A stretch of DNA of 64,000 bases from an uncultured Acetatifactor sp. (GCA_910586835.1 CAJUJU010000002.1:1-64000); one strand, 5' to 3'. Shown: positions 51,368-60,869, numbered from the stretch's first letter. A program made the numbers and translations. The notes: generated by a model from the sequence alone, not told the origin.

Positions 51368-51604
51368 TTACATCATTGTTTCCAATGCTCTGGCCAGCTG
51401 ATCCGGGCAGGAGGTGGGCTTCATGCCGCATTGGATACCCTTCAGCTTTGATACGGCTTCCTCGGGCTTCATGCCTTTTACCAGCGCGCAGATTCCCTTC
51501 AGGTTGCCGTTGCAGCCGCCTGTAAACTGGACGGACTCGATAACGCCGTCCTTCAGTTCGATATCAATTTCCTGTGAGCAAGTTCCCTGTGTCTTGTATT
51601 TCAT
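51368..51604 (-). CDS. TSCPD-domain protein (TIGR03905 family)
   Basis: A 78-residue protein that consists of a TSCPD domain: TQGTCSQEIDIELKDGVIESVQFTGGCNGNLKGI, then KLKGIQCGMKPTSCPDQLARAL, with four conserved cysteines. The domain is also found in ribonucleotide reductases and may bind metal or RNA; the stand-alone function is unknown. It starts 82 bp upstream of murG in the same direction. AGGAG precedes the ATG. Confidence 0.92.
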   Translation of the reverse strand: MKYKTQGTCSQEIDIELKDGVIESVQFTGGCNGNLKGICALVKGMKPEEAVSKLKGIQCGMKPTSCPDQLARALETMM

Positions 51605-51681
51605 AAAAAATCCTCTCCTTATTCAGTATATGTCGATAGCGTATATTTTAGCAGATTTTGTTCTGCGGCGCAAGGTTGATG

Positions 51682-53019
51682 TCAGGCATTCTGCCCCGTA
51701 TTCATTTTAAAACCGGGACATTCCGTCACGACGATCTCCTCCGTGACATATTCCTGCATGGCTTCCTCCGTTCGCCAGTGCAGGTTTTCCAGAGTGACGT
51801 TCCGGGCATTGTGGGCGGTAAGGACATGCAGGGTGTCCTCCGCCAGACCGGAGCCGATGCAGGGGCGCAGATCTTTGGTGTTTTTGGGCCAGGAGGTTTT
51901 CTCGGTCAGTGTCAGAGACAGGTTTTTAAAATAGATATCACTGATGTCGCTGGTCTCGTCGCCATAGATCAGAATCCCGTTCTCGCCGGTGCAGTTTATA
52001 TTTTCAAAGGTAATGTTTCGGATACAGCCAAGCTCCGTGGTCTCCTTTCGCCGCAGGGCGGTTATGGCTATGGGCTCGGCCTTTCCCCACCAGTGTCTGG
52101 GTGAAAAGAGTCTGGTGTCAATGTTCAGGCCGGAGAAAATCACGTTTTCAATACAGCCCTTGTCCCGCAGCTGCAGGGAAATGCCCCGGTTTGTGCGGCT
52201 GATATTACAGTTCTGGACGATGATATTGCGGAAAGGGGCTTCGCTTTCCGTACCGAATTTGATTGCGGCGCTGGTGGAGGTAAGGGTACAGCCTGTGACC
52301 GTGATATTTTCACAGGGACCGTACTGCATGGCGCTTGCGGTATTTTTAAATACAATACAGTCGTCGGCACACTCGATATGGCAGCCTGTGATGCGGACGT
52401 TCCGGCAGTGGTCGGGGTCTATGCCGTCGCAATTTGCCATATTCAGGCTGTTCAGGATGCGTATGCCGTCGATGAGCACATCTTCACAGCCCACCAGGTG
52501 AACGGTCCAGAAGGCGCTGGCGGTCAGGGTGATCTGGTGGAGGGTGAGATGCGACACATGCTCCAGAAACAGCATCGGCACCCGTGGATAAAAGCTTCCG
52601 TCAATGTGCCATTCGGTGACGGTTCCGTGGAATATTTTTTCGTTTCCGTGGATTTTTCCCTGCCCTGTGATGGAGATATACTCGCAGTCCTTTGCATAAA
52701 TAAAGTAGAGGGCGGGTGCGCCTGCGTATTCGCAGTTTTCATAGGTGGGCCGGGTGATGTCCGCGGGGCTGACCGGCCCGCTGCCCCGGAGGTTATAATC
52801 TTCCAGATGATCGCTGCCCTTCAGCACGGCTCCTGCCTCCAGATGCAGCTCCACATGGGATCGGAGGATCAGTGTTCCGGAACGATAGACGTGCCCGCCC
52901 CCCAGCAGCACCCGCCCGCCGCCGTTTTCGGCACAATCATCCACGGCAGCCTGAATGGCGGCTGTGTCGTTGTGGACGCCGTCTCCCACGGCGCCGTAAT
53001 TCTGTACGTCGTAAATCAT
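51682..53019 (-). CDS. GH28-family polygalacturonase-like protein
   Basis: A 445-residue right-handed beta-helix protein related to GH28 pectinases. The N-terminus IYDVQNYGAVGDGVHNDTAAIQAAVDDC is the classic start. Catalytic aspartates appear in CDGIDPDHC (about D197) and ECADDCIVFKN (about D217-D218). The Gly-His-Gly motif usual in GH28 is not visible; the equivalent segment reads SAAIKFGTESE, so activity or specificity may differ. No signal peptide. ATG 53019 was chosen for its AGGAGC ribosome site; the frame is open 65 codons further. Confidence 0.83.
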   Translation of the reverse strand: MIYDVQNYGAVGDGVHNDTAAIQAAVDDCAENGGGRVLLGGGHVYRSGTLILRSHVELHLEAGAVLKGSDHLEDYNLRGSGPVSPADITRPTYENCEYAGAPALYFIYAKDCEYISITGQGKIHGNEKIFHGTVTEWHIDGSFYPRVPMLFLEHVSHLTLHQITLTASAFWTVHLVGCEDVLIDGIRILNSLNMANCDGIDPDHCRNVRITGCHIECADDCIVFKNTASAMQYGPCENITVTGCTLTSTSAAIKFGTESEAPFRNIIVQNCNISRTNRGISLQLRDKGCIENVIFSGLNIDTRLFSPRHWWGKAEPIAITALRRKETTELGCIRNITFENINCTGENGILIYGDETSDISDIYFKNLSLTLTEKTSWPKNTKDLRPCIGSGLAEDTLHVLTAHNARNVTLENLHWRTEEAMQEYVTEEIVVTECPGFKMNTGQNA

Positions 53020-53323
53020 AGTTGCTCCTGTCTGCCCGGCGCTGAAGAGGCAAACGCCTTCCCCGGGCATCTTACTGTGGAAACACGGATAAAAGCGTTC
53101 CCTGTAATAAAGTGTAACACTATGGTGGGAAAGTAACAAGTTACTTTGTCTCTTTTTGTCATGGCGGGTCGGAAAAATACGACGAAAAATCCTATAAAAA
53201 CAGGAATGCATCATCTATAATGATAGTATGCAGCAAGAAGCAAAAAGGTTGCTTTCAGATATTGACTGGTATGCGAGGAAGGGTGTGTAAATGCCCCATT
53301 CCGAGCGCGCAGGGGGGATAGAA

Positions 53324-54154
53324 ATGACTGTTTTTTCGGAACATAAAGTAGTGACTGCGTGTATGATCGCCTGTCTGGTGATGAGCTTGTTTTTCAAGGT
53401 ATTTCTGGGAATGCTTTATGCACGCATGATAAAGGAAGCGGACAATATGGCTACCACGGACAACAAGCTGCTGAAGCAGTGCAAGATTAAGTTTTCAAAC
53501 TGCTATGAGCTGAACAATGGTATCTCCAACATTCCTGTTTTTGTGGATAAATTCATCAATCGGCTTTCCTTTGGCGTCCTGTCCTTTGAGTTGATGTATC
53601 ATTTATCCGGCCAGCTGATGCTGCTGTCGGTGGTATTTTCCGGTCTGGGCATCTGTAAAAGTATCATGGAAGGACGAACGCTGGGAGCCATTCTTCCCTT
53701 TTACATTTTCAGTTTTATAGGACTGTATCTGTTCTTTTCCATATCCACGGTGGTGGATATCAAGACCAAAAAAAGGGTTCTGCGGGTAAATCTGGTGGAC
53801 TATCTGGAGAATCATCTATCGCCCAGAATAGATGTGACCAGGCAGGATATGGAGCGTCTGTACGGCGGCGAGGGCAAGGTGGATATGCTGCGGTCCGGAG
53901 GCAGGCTGGAGGGCAGAAGAGCCGGGGGTCGAAGGAGGACTGTGGAGCTTCTTCCCATCGGGAGTCGGCTTCCCAGAGCCAGCGAGACGGTCAATGCGGA
54001 ATTTGCCGACCTGACGGAGACCGGTGGGGCGCCGGAGCGGGAACAATGGGAAGATCTCATGAAGCGGGAGGCGCCTGCGGAAGCTCCGGAAAATTCCGCG
54101 GCAGTTACCGAGGAGGAGCTGGAGGCCCTGCTGAAGGAGTTCCTGATTGGTTGA
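53324..54154 (+). CDS. Membrane protein with acidic/basic cytoplasmic tail, unknown
   Basis: A 276-residue protein: an N-terminal membrane helix (about 10-30), a loop of about 60 residues (KEADNMATTDNKLLKQCKIKFSNCYELNNGISN), two helices near 85-110 and 118-145, then a long soluble tail with a basic Arg/Gly patch (GGRLEGRRAGGRRRTVE) and an acidic Glu-rich end. I recognise no family. ATG 53324 follows AGGGGGG; an upstream 20-codon frame (53228-53290) ends directly before. The nuclease-like gene starts 126 bp downstream in the same direction. Confidence 0.65.
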   Translation: MTVFSEHKVVTACMIACLVMSLFFKVFLGMLYARMIKEADNMATTDNKLLKQCKIKFSNCYELNNGISNIPVFVDKFINRLSFGVLSFELMYHLSGQLMLLSVVFSGLGICKSIMEGRTLGAILPFYIFSFIGLYLFFSISTVVDIKTKKRVLRVNLVDYLENHLSPRIDVTRQDMERLYGGEGKVDMLRSGGRLEGRRAGGRRRTVELLPIGSRLPRASETVNAEFADLTETGGAPEREQWEDLMKREAPAEAPENSAAVTEEELEALLKEFLIG

Positions 54155-54280
54155 GTAATCCATCTCTTATTTTCATTGCGGTTTCTCTGATCGGATACTA
54201 TAATGTATATAATGACCCGGCATTCTGCGGAGTCATTGCAGCTAAAGATCAGGATGTCTTTCAAACAACAGGAGCCGCTT

Positions 54281-56131
54281 ATGAAGATCACAGATCTGCG
54301 CATCCAGAATTTTAAATCCATACATGACATGTACATTCCGGATATTGAAAATGCCCTGATTCTGGTGGGGCAGAACAATACCGGTAAGACCACAGTGCTG
54401 GATGCCATCCGGGCAGTGGGCGGCGAGTACCGGATCGGGCCGGAGGATTTCGGGGAGGCAGGCGCCAAGATCAAAATTCGGGTGACATTGTCTTTTTCCG
54501 AGGAAGACCTGGAACAGCTGCGGAACAGGGGCGTAGTCAGCCAATATCGGAGGAAAGAGGCATGGATGCAGGATTTCTGCAAAAAGCTGCCCTCCTTTTC
54601 GGAAGGTTCCCTTACCTTTACCATGACGGCTAACCGGGACGGACGTATCCGTTACCTGGACGGTGTCAGCAAGAATAATCCCTGCATCCGGGAGGTGTTT
54701 CCCAAGATTTATCATGTGGATACGGAGCGGCGGGTGGAGCAGCTGCAGAGCGATCTGCTGCTTTTGCAGGAGGATGAGATCCTGAAGCGTATGCGCTCAG
54801 GCTGCTGTATGTTCAATCAGGCCAGGGAGTGCAGCTACTGTTTCAGCTGCATCGGTCTGATCGAACAGAAGAGTCCGGCGCAGCTGGATGCCTTTGAGAC
54901 CTCCAAGCTGTTGGATTATAAGCTGTACCGGCTGAATCTGGATACCTTTGCCCGAAAGGTAAACGATTGCTTTCACAAAAACGGAGGGCGGGAGAGCATT
55001 TTCTATTCCATGAACCGGGATGTGGAAAAGATCTTGCAGGTCACTACGGAGATCAGCCATCCGGCGCAGAATATACCCCGCCCCATTTCTCATATGGGCA
55101 AGGGAATGCGTTCCATCTATCTGTTTTCCCTTCTGGAGGCGTACACTCAGATCGAGGAAAACCTTCCCAGCATTATCATGATTGAGGATCCGGAAATTTT
55201 TCTGCACCCCAGCCTGCAAAAGGTGTGCGGCACGATCCTTTATCGTCTGTCGGCCAAAAATCAGGTGATTTTCACCACTCATTCCCCTAATTTGCTGCCA
55301 AACTTTAACAGCAGACAGATTCGTCAGGTGGTTCTGCAGGAGGACGGCTCCAGCGCCATCCGCAGGAAGACGGATATCAGCGCCATTCTGGACGATCTGG
55401 GCTATACGGCGGGAGATCTGATGAACGTGAACTTTGTGTTTATTGTGGAGGGCAAGCAGGACAAGTCCCGTCTGCCTCTTCTGCTGAGGAAATACTACGC
55501 GGAGACCACGGACAGCCAGGGCAATCTTTCCCGCATCGCCATTATTACCACAAACAGCTGCACCAATATCAAGACCTATGCCAACCTGAAGTATATGAAT
55601 CAGATTTATCTGCGGGATCAGTTTCTCATGGTTCGGGACAGCGACGGCAAGGATCCTGCCGTTTTGGGTAGGCAGCTCTGCCGTTATTATGAGGAGCGCA
55701 ATCAGGAGGATATGGATAAGCTGCCCAGGGTTCGCCCGGAAAACGTGTTGATTCTGAAGTACTATTCCTTTGAAAATTATTTTCTCAATCCTGCCGTCAT
55801 GGCCAAGCTGGGCATTGTAGAGTCGGAGGAGGCCTTTTATGATATCCTTCTGGAAAAATGGAAGGAGTATCTGCATCGCTTAAAAAGCGGACGCCAGCTG
55901 ACGGAGGTGTTGGGCCAGAGCCTGGAGACGGCGGAGGATATCAAAGAGCACCTGGAGGAGATCCGTATCTATCTGCGGGGTCATAATCTGTTTGACATTT
56001 TCTATGGAAGATACAAGGAGCAGGAAAAGGAGCTTCTGGAGCGTTATATTGACCTTGCGCCCAAGGAGGATTTTGCGGACATTTTCGCTGCGCTGGAGCG
56101 GTTTCCGTATTTTGAGAGCAAAAGGGCGTAA
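54281..56131 (+). CDS. OLD-type ATPase with TOPRIM nuclease and cysteine cluster
   Basis: A 616-residue ABC/SMC-like ATPase fused to a TOPRIM nuclease, the plan of OLD-family DNA nucleases. Residues 1-60 hold a RecF-like start and Walker A (GQNNTGKTT, from G30). Walker B is IIMIEDPEIFLHP with D303 and P304-E305, followed by an H-loop FTTHSPNLLP. The TOPRIM part has E390 in FIVEGKQDKS and D453-S-D455 in MVRDSDGKD. A five-cysteine group (C175, C176, C184, C187, C190) sits in the ATPase insertion and may bind zinc or an iron-sulfur cluster. ATG 54281 follows CAGGAG. OLD proteins are linked to phage defence or repair; the role here is inferred. Confidence 0.85.
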   Translation: MKITDLRIQNFKSIHDMYIPDIENALILVGQNNTGKTTVLDAIRAVGGEYRIGPEDFGEAGAKIKIRVTLSFSEEDLEQLRNRGVVSQYRRKEAWMQDFCKKLPSFSEGSLTFTMTANRDGRIRYLDGVSKNNPCIREVFPKIYHVDTERRVEQLQSDLLLLQEDEILKRMRSGCCMFNQARECSYCFSCIGLIEQKSPAQLDAFETSKLLDYKLYRLNLDTFARKVNDCFHKNGGRESIFYSMNRDVEKILQVTTEISHPAQNIPRPISHMGKGMRSIYLFSLLEAYTQIEENLPSIIMIEDPEIFLHPSLQKVCGTILYRLSAKNQVIFTTHSPNLLPNFNSRQIRQVVLQEDGSSAIRRKTDISAILDDLGYTAGDLMNVNFVFIVEGKQDKSRLPLLLRKYYAETTDSQGNLSRIAIITTNSCTNIKTYANLKYMNQIYLRDQFLMVRDSDGKDPAVLGRQLCRYYEERNQEDMDKLPRVRPENVLILKYYSFENYFLNPAVMAKLGIVESEEAFYDILLEKWKEYLHRLKSGRQLTEVLGQSLETAEDIKEHLEEIRIYLRGHNLFDIFYGRYKEQEKELLERYIDLAPKEDFADIFAALERFPYFESKRA

Positions 56132-56373
56132 AGTTATTTTGTGTTCAGCGCTTGCTTTTTCTGAAAGTTATGGTATCATAAAACATATCAGGATTCTGGC
56201 CGCGCAGTTCGAGTGCGGCCAAGATCATCTCCCCTTTGGGGATTCGTTGGGACAAATCGTCCCGGGATACAGCAAACAAAATTGATACGGAAGGGAATGA
56301 CAGGCGGAGAGGGAAGCCTTGCCTTTTTGTCTGCGGTTCCTTGCCGCCTGTGCGGCAGAAAGAGAGAGGAAAT

Positions 56374-57207
56374 ATGAAGGAAATACAAGGAACCTACAGA
56401 CAAGCCACGGGGGAACTGCCCTTCCGGCTGACCAACGATTATCTGTTTCGGGCGCTTTTACAAAAGAATAATAAGGTATTAAAGCATCTGACCTGCTCAT
56501 TGATGCGCATTCGGCCGGAGGAAGTGAAGGAAGTAAGAGTGGAGAACCCAATTGTTCTGGGAGAGGCCGTCCGGGACAAAGAATTTATTCTGGATGTAAA
56601 GGTGTCCTTGAACAGCGAGGAAATCATCAACTATGAGATGCAGGTGGCTAATCGGGGAGATTGGCCTATGAGAAGCCTGGTGTACCTGTGCCGGGAGTTT
56701 GATCAATTACAGCATGGGGAGGATTATAGGGATATCCGACCAGTGACACATATTGGTTTTCTGGACTTTCCATTGTTTCCGGAGAAGCCGGAGTTTTACG
56801 CTACTTATAGAATGCAAAATGTGAGAAATCATCATCTTTATACTGACAGATTTACCTTAAGTGTGGTAGACTTAAACCAGGTAGAGCTGGCAACAGAGGA
56901 AGACAGGGCGTGGCGGACGGATTATTGGGCGGCCCTGTTCAAGGCGACAACCTGGGAGGAGGTCAAAGGGATGGCGGAGAAGGATGAGATCATGCGTGAG
57001 GCGGCGGACACGGTGTATCTGCTGACGCAGGATGACCTGGTGCGGGAGAGATGCTGGGCCAGGGAAGACTACTACCGCACCATGCGAACCTATGAGAACG
57101 AGATTCGGGATTTGAAGGACGAGAACGGAACTCTGAAAAACGAGAACGATAGTTTAAAAGAAAAAATAAGACTTCTGGAAATGAGGATTTCGGAAAATAC
57201 AGAGTGA
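56374..57207 (+). CDS. Rpn-family PD-(D/E)XK nuclease/transposase-like protein
   Basis: A 277-residue protein of the Rpn/PD-(D/E)XK nuclease group often labelled putative transposase (PF12784-like). Landmarks are LTNDYLFRALLQKNNKVLKHL, the nuclease core DKEFILDVKVSLNSEEIINYEMQVAN (D-x-n-E-x-Q type), and WPMRSLVYLCREFDQL. The last 45 residues are a coiled coil (RTYENEIRDLKDENGTLKN and so on). Rpn proteins promote DNA exchange and vary quickly. ATG 56374 follows AGAGAGGAA. The 240 bp upstream hold several hairpins (GGCCGC/GCGGCC near 56200) but no second gene. Confidence 0.87.
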   Translation: MKEIQGTYRQATGELPFRLTNDYLFRALLQKNNKVLKHLTCSLMRIRPEEVKEVRVENPIVLGEAVRDKEFILDVKVSLNSEEIINYEMQVANRGDWPMRSLVYLCREFDQLQHGEDYRDIRPVTHIGFLDFPLFPEKPEFYATYRMQNVRNHHLYTDRFTLSVVDLNQVELATEEDRAWRTDYWAALFKATTWEEVKGMAEKDEIMREAADTVYLLTQDDLVRERCWAREDYYRTMRTYENEIRDLKDENGTLKNENDSLKEKIRLLEMRISENTE

Positions 57208-57338
57208 CAGTTCCTTTACAGCAGTGACAAAGAGAACTGTTACAGGTATATGGGCGCTGTCTTTAAACAGGTGACCAAGAAGGAACCGGCAAAAGGGCTG
57301 TCGGACAGGGTTCCGGCTGACAGAAAGGAAACGGCTGA

Positions 57339-58301
57339 ATGAATATAGTTATTTTGGAACGAAACAGTGTGGGAGAAGATGTGTCCGTGGACTGCATCCG
57401 TGATTTCGGGGAGGTCACGGAATACTATAATACCGTGACGGCACAGGAGGTCAGAGAGCGGGTGAAGGAGGCGGACATTGTGATTGCGAACAAGTCGCCT
57501 TTGAACGCGGAGACTTTGGGGGATGCGCCCCATGTGAAGCTGATTTGTGAATTTGCCACGGGATTTGACAACTGCGATCTGGAATATTGCAGCGCCAGGG
57601 GAATCCGGGTTACAAACGTGGTGGATTATTGTACCGGAATGGTGGCGCAGCATACCTTCTGCCTTGCGCTGGCCCTGAGCGAGAAGCTTCCTCACTACGA
57701 CGAGTATGTGAAGAGCGGCGCCTACAGCGCGCAGGATCGGTTTTCCAATTTTGATATTCCTTTTTGTGAGCTGGAGGGTAAGACCTGGGGAATTGTGGGA
57801 ATGGGGAACATCGGAAGACGCGTGGCAAAAATTGCGTCGGCGTTCGGCTGCAGGGTTATATTTCATTCCGTCACAGGAAGGAGCACCTGCACCGACTATC
57901 CCCAGGTGGACAAGGATACCTTGCTTTCGGAAAGTGATTTTCTTTCCCTACACTGCCCGTTGAGTGACCTGACGAGAAATCTGATCGATGAAACGGCGCT
58001 GAAAAAGATGAAAAGAACGGCTGTCCTTGTGAATGTGGCGAGGGGCCGGGTGGTGGATAACAGGGCGCTGTATAATGCGCTGGTAAACGGTGAAATTGCC
58101 GCTGCGGGTCTGGATGTGGTGGAGAAGGAACCCCTGGAGACAACGAACCCATTGAGTTGTTTTAAGGACAGCAGCCGTCTGATCATTACGCCCCATCTTG
58201 CCTGGGCCAGCGTGGAGGCAAGAACCCGCTGTGTGAGTGAGGCGTATGAGAACATTGCGGCCTTCCTGCGGGGGGAGAGCAGAAATGTGGTGAATTTATA
58301 A
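57339..58301 (+). CDS. D-2-hydroxyacid dehydrogenase (NAD-dependent)
   Basis: Reversibly reduces a 2-oxo acid to its D-2-hydroxy acid. A 320-residue protein with the Rossmann signature GIVGMGNIGRRVAKIASAFG, substrate/catalytic arginine in VNVARGRVVD, glutamate in VVEKEPLE and histidine in ITPHLAWAS. The N-terminal substrate domain is related to glycerate or phosphoglycerate dehydrogenases. Actual substrate unknown. Monocistronic; a GAAAGGAAACGG ribosome site precedes the ATG. Confidence 0.9.
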   Translation: MNIVILERNSVGEDVSVDCIRDFGEVTEYYNTVTAQEVRERVKEADIVIANKSPLNAETLGDAPHVKLICEFATGFDNCDLEYCSARGIRVTNVVDYCTGMVAQHTFCLALALSEKLPHYDEYVKSGAYSAQDRFSNFDIPFCELEGKTWGIVGMGNIGRRVAKIASAFGCRVIFHSVTGRSTCTDYPQVDKDTLLSESDFLSLHCPLSDLTRNLIDETALKKMKRTAVLVNVARGRVVDNRALYNALVNGEIAAAGLDVVEKEPLETTNPLSCFKDSSRLIITPHLAWASVEARTRCVSEAYENIAAFLRGESRNVVNL

Positions 58302-58314
58302 AACATTGTTTCGG

Positions 58315-58343
58315 TTGACAAGCCCTTGATTTCATAGTAGAGT
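58315..58343 (+). promoter_or_regulatory. Promoter of the GtrA gene
   Basis: TTGACA (58315-58320) and TAGAGT (58338-58343) with a 17-bp spacer, 29 bp before the start. Confidence 0.6.
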
Positions 58344-58372
58344 TACACCATCAGATTTTTCAGGAGGAACAG

Positions 58373-58807
58373 ATGATAGATAAAATAAAGGCACTGTGGA
58401 AAAAATATGAGGAGATCATTTCCTACCTGATTGTAGGAGGGCTGACTACCCTGGTTTCCTGGAGCGCCATGTTCCTGGTGAGCTGGCTTGCCTTTGGCAA
58501 CCCGTTACACCCCACCGCCCTTCAGAATATCATTCTGAGTGTGGTCAACTGGACGGCGGGAGTGATTTTTGCGTACTTTACCAATCGCAGATTTGTATTT
58601 AAAAGTCACGAGCCCATGGTGAAGGAGATTCCGAAGTTTGTGCTGTCAAGAATTTCCACCCTGATTCTGGAGCTGGTGATGAGGCAGGTCATGGGCCGGA
58701 TGGGCATCAATGTATATGTGACCACGATTGTGGTGGCGGTGCTGGTGGTTATTGCCAACTATATTTTCAGCAAGCTCCTTGTATTTAACAAAAAGAAGAC
58801 TACCTGA
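58373..58807 (+). CDS. GtrA-family membrane protein
   Basis: A 144-residue protein with four membrane helices in the GtrA layout: YLIVGGLTTLVSWSAMFLV, an N-W-x-x-G-V-I-F-A-Y-F-T-N-R-R-F-V-F turn, and a final VIANYIFSKLLVFNKK. GtrA proteins are proposed to flip undecaprenyl-linked sugars for glycan modification. No glycosyltransferase is adjacent. An AGGAGGAAC ribosome site precedes the start. The 3' end overlaps the convergent permease gene by eight bases. Confidence 0.92.
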   Translation: MIDKIKALWKKYEEIISYLIVGGLTTLVSWSAMFLVSWLAFGNPLHPTALQNIILSVVNWTAGVIFAYFTNRRFVFKSHEPMVKEIPKFVLSRISTLILELVMRQVMGRMGINVYVTTIVVAVLVVIANYIFSKLLVFNKKKTT

Positions 58808-59927
58808 CCTGATGGCGCGCAAAGGATCTTTTTGAGAGGATGGCGGTTGGAACGACTGCGGCCAGTGTCATGGGGATGCTGATCCATGCCACGTTCATCT
58901 GCCATTGGCCCAGGTTCAGCCGGTCAAAGGCAAACAGGTAGAATACCTGCATCTGATTGATGGGCATAAGCTTACAGATGAGGTTGACTGCCTGAGAGCC
59001 GCTGGGGGGAAGAAACATTGGCAGACAAAACAGGGTAAAGGAGATCACCAGGGCGGAGAAGGAGCTTTTTGCCCAGGCGGAGATCAGCAGTACCAGTGAA
59101 GTCAGCACTGCCGTGGCGCCCAGCCACAGCAAGCAGGACAGTCCGAAGGCTTCCTTCCAGGAGATCACATAGGGAGTGTTGAAAAACAGTCCCAGTTCTC
59201 CAAGCTGAACGGAGGATTCCAGCCCTTTCGTTCCGTGCCAGAGGAAAAAGAGCAGGAAATGAATGCCCAGCAATATCAGGGAACCGGTCAGGGATACAAG
59301 GTAGGAGGCGATGATCTTTGCGGCGGGGCATTTTTTTCGTCCCTGGATACCGGTGAGAATCAGGGCGTCGGTTCCCCGGGTGTATTCGTCGGAAAATACA
59401 GGACTTAACAGAATGACCAGCACACAGCCCCAGACCAGGAAATCATAGATCAGGGTATAGGAAAGCCCCTCCCAGCCGGAGGAGTAGCCCATGACCAGGT
59501 CGGATGCAATCGGGCCGAAGACATCGTCGATTTCTGTTCCGTTGTAGCTTCCGTCCAGGTTGGCGAATCCGTTTCTGGCCAGGGTATCGAACAGCAGGTT
59601 GTGCAAATAGTGCCGCTGGCGTTCCGGCTCTATTTGCTGGGCTTCCATCATGGCCGGGGAAAAGGAGAAAGCATCCAGAATTTGTTTTACCTTATCCGTA
59701 GTCAGGAGTCCTTCATATTGGGCGGCTATCTCCTGATTGCGCAGAATGGCGTCATGGCCTTCCAGAATTACCTTCTGACCGTTTCTGTCCTCCTGAACAG
59801 AAAATGCAGGGGGCGCCAGCCAGTTTGCGGTCATGGTGACAGTCATGAGCCCAAGGCCCGCGAAACAGGCCCAGATCAGCATTTTATTCAGCAGCTTTTT
59901 TATTTCAAAACCAATCAGTTCTTTCAT
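58800..59927 (-). CDS. ABC-2 type transporter permease
   Basis: A 375-residue permease: basic N-terminus, one helix (about 16-33), a large external domain (about 35-170), then five helices in the C-terminal half. YSSGWEGLSYTLIYDFLVWGCVLVILLSPVFSDEYTRGTDALILTG is typical of ABC-2 permeases. It works with the ATPase encoded 29 bp upstream. Last gene of the unit sigma factor - membrane protein - ATPase - permease. Confidence 0.85.
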   Translation of the reverse strand: MKELIGFEIKKLLNKMLIWACFAGLGLMTVTMTANWLAPPAFSVQEDRNGQKVILEGHDAILRNQEIAAQYEGLLTTDKVKQILDAFSFSPAMMEAQQIEPERQRHYLHNLLFDTLARNGFANLDGSYNGTEIDDVFGPIASDLVMGYSSGWEGLSYTLIYDFLVWGCVLVILLSPVFSDEYTRGTDALILTGIQGRKKCPAAKIIASYLVSLTGSLILLGIHFLLFFLWHGTKGLESSVQLGELGLFFNTPYVISWKEAFGLSCLLWLGATAVLTSLVLLISAWAKSSFSALVISFTLFCLPMFLPPSGSQAVNLICKLMPINQMQVFYLFAFDRLNLGQWQMNVAWISIPMTLAAVVPTAILSKRSFARHQVR

Positions 59928-59956
59928 TTATGGATTCCTCCTGACATTGTCTTATT

Positions 59957-60829
59957 TTAAAGAGCGTCCTCTTCATTAAAATAGTAAAGATAAAGATCCT
60001 CCAGGTTTGGTGCAGCTACCACAGCCGTTTCCAGAGGCTTTTCATCACTTATGATGCGGAGAACGGTCTGTTCCCCTTCTGCGCGGAGATTACCAATGTT
60101 GCAGCGCTGCAGCAGCGGGGAGACATCCTGGTTTGGGACGGAACATTCCCATACTTTTCCGTCGATGCTGTGTATGATTTCGTGGGGCTTGCCTCTGTGT
60201 ATGAGCTGCCCTTTTTTCATCACCAGGATCTGACCGGCAATATATTCCACGTCAGATACAATATGAGTGGATAACAGCACGATTTTGTTGCGGGAAAAGG
60301 TGCTGATCAGGTTGCGAAAACGCACCCGTTCCTTGGGATCCAGGCCCGCGGTAGGCTCATCCAGGATCAGAACTCTGGGATTGTTCAGCATGGCCTGGGC
60401 GATGCCAAGCCGCTGTTTCATGCCGCCGGAAAAGGTCTTGATTTTTTTGTCCTTTACCTTCAGAAGACCCACCTGATCCAAAAGCTCCAGGGAACGTTCC
60501 TTTGCGAAGCCTTTGGATAGCCCCTTGACGGCGGCCATGTACAGCATAAAGCGCCAGGCTGTAAAATCCGGGTAATAGCCGAAATTCTGGGGCAGATAAC
60601 CTAATATGTTGCGGTAACGGTCGCCGTTTGTCCGGATGTTTTCCCCGTCATAGCTGACGGAGCCGGAAGTGGGGGTCTGTATATCACAGAGCAGGCGCAT
60701 CAGTGTGGTTTTTCCCGCGCCGTTTGCTCCAAGCAGGCCGTATACTCCACAGCCCAGCGTGATGGAGAGATTGTTTACCGCCACATTGGTGCCATACTGC
60801 TTGGTGAGATTTTCGATACGAAGTTCCAT
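59957..60829 (-). CDS. ABC transporter ATPase of an ABC-2 exporter
   Basis: A 290-residue ATPase: Walker A GLLGANGAGKTTLMRLL, Q-loop LGYLPQNFGYY, signature FSGGMKQRLGIAQAM, Walker B VLILDEPTAGLDPKER and switch His in LLSTHIVSDVE. The C-terminal 75 residues are a regulatory extension common in CcmA/YtrB-type ATPases. Partner of the downstream permease; substrate unknown. Confidence 0.93.
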   Translation of the reverse strand: MELRIENLTKQYGTNVAVNNLSITLGCGVYGLLGANGAGKTTLMRLLCDIQTPTSGSVSYDGENIRTNGDRYRNILGYLPQNFGYYPDFTAWRFMLYMAAVKGLSKGFAKERSLELLDQVGLLKVKDKKIKTFSGGMKQRLGIAQAMLNNPRVLILDEPTAGLDPKERVRFRNLISTFSRNKIVLLSTHIVSDVEYIAGQILVMKKGQLIHRGKPHEIIHSIDGKVWECSVPNQDVSPLLQRCNIGNLRAEGEQTVLRIISDEKPLETAVVAAPNLEDLYLYYFNEEDAL

Positions 60830-60869
60830 TTTTCAAGTTCCTTTCTGTAAACGAACAGGGATGTTTTGT

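Noticed and set aside
53228..53290. A 20-codon frame just before the unknown membrane protein gene, with TATAAT 12 bp upstream of its ATG
   Set aside because: No ribosome site and no -35; it could be a leaderless peptide but evidence is too thin to list as a gene.
54797..55876. A 359-codon minus-strand frame opposite the OLD-type nuclease gene
   Set aside because: Same kind of shadow; the plus-strand protein has clear ATPase and TOPRIM motifs and the minus frame has none.
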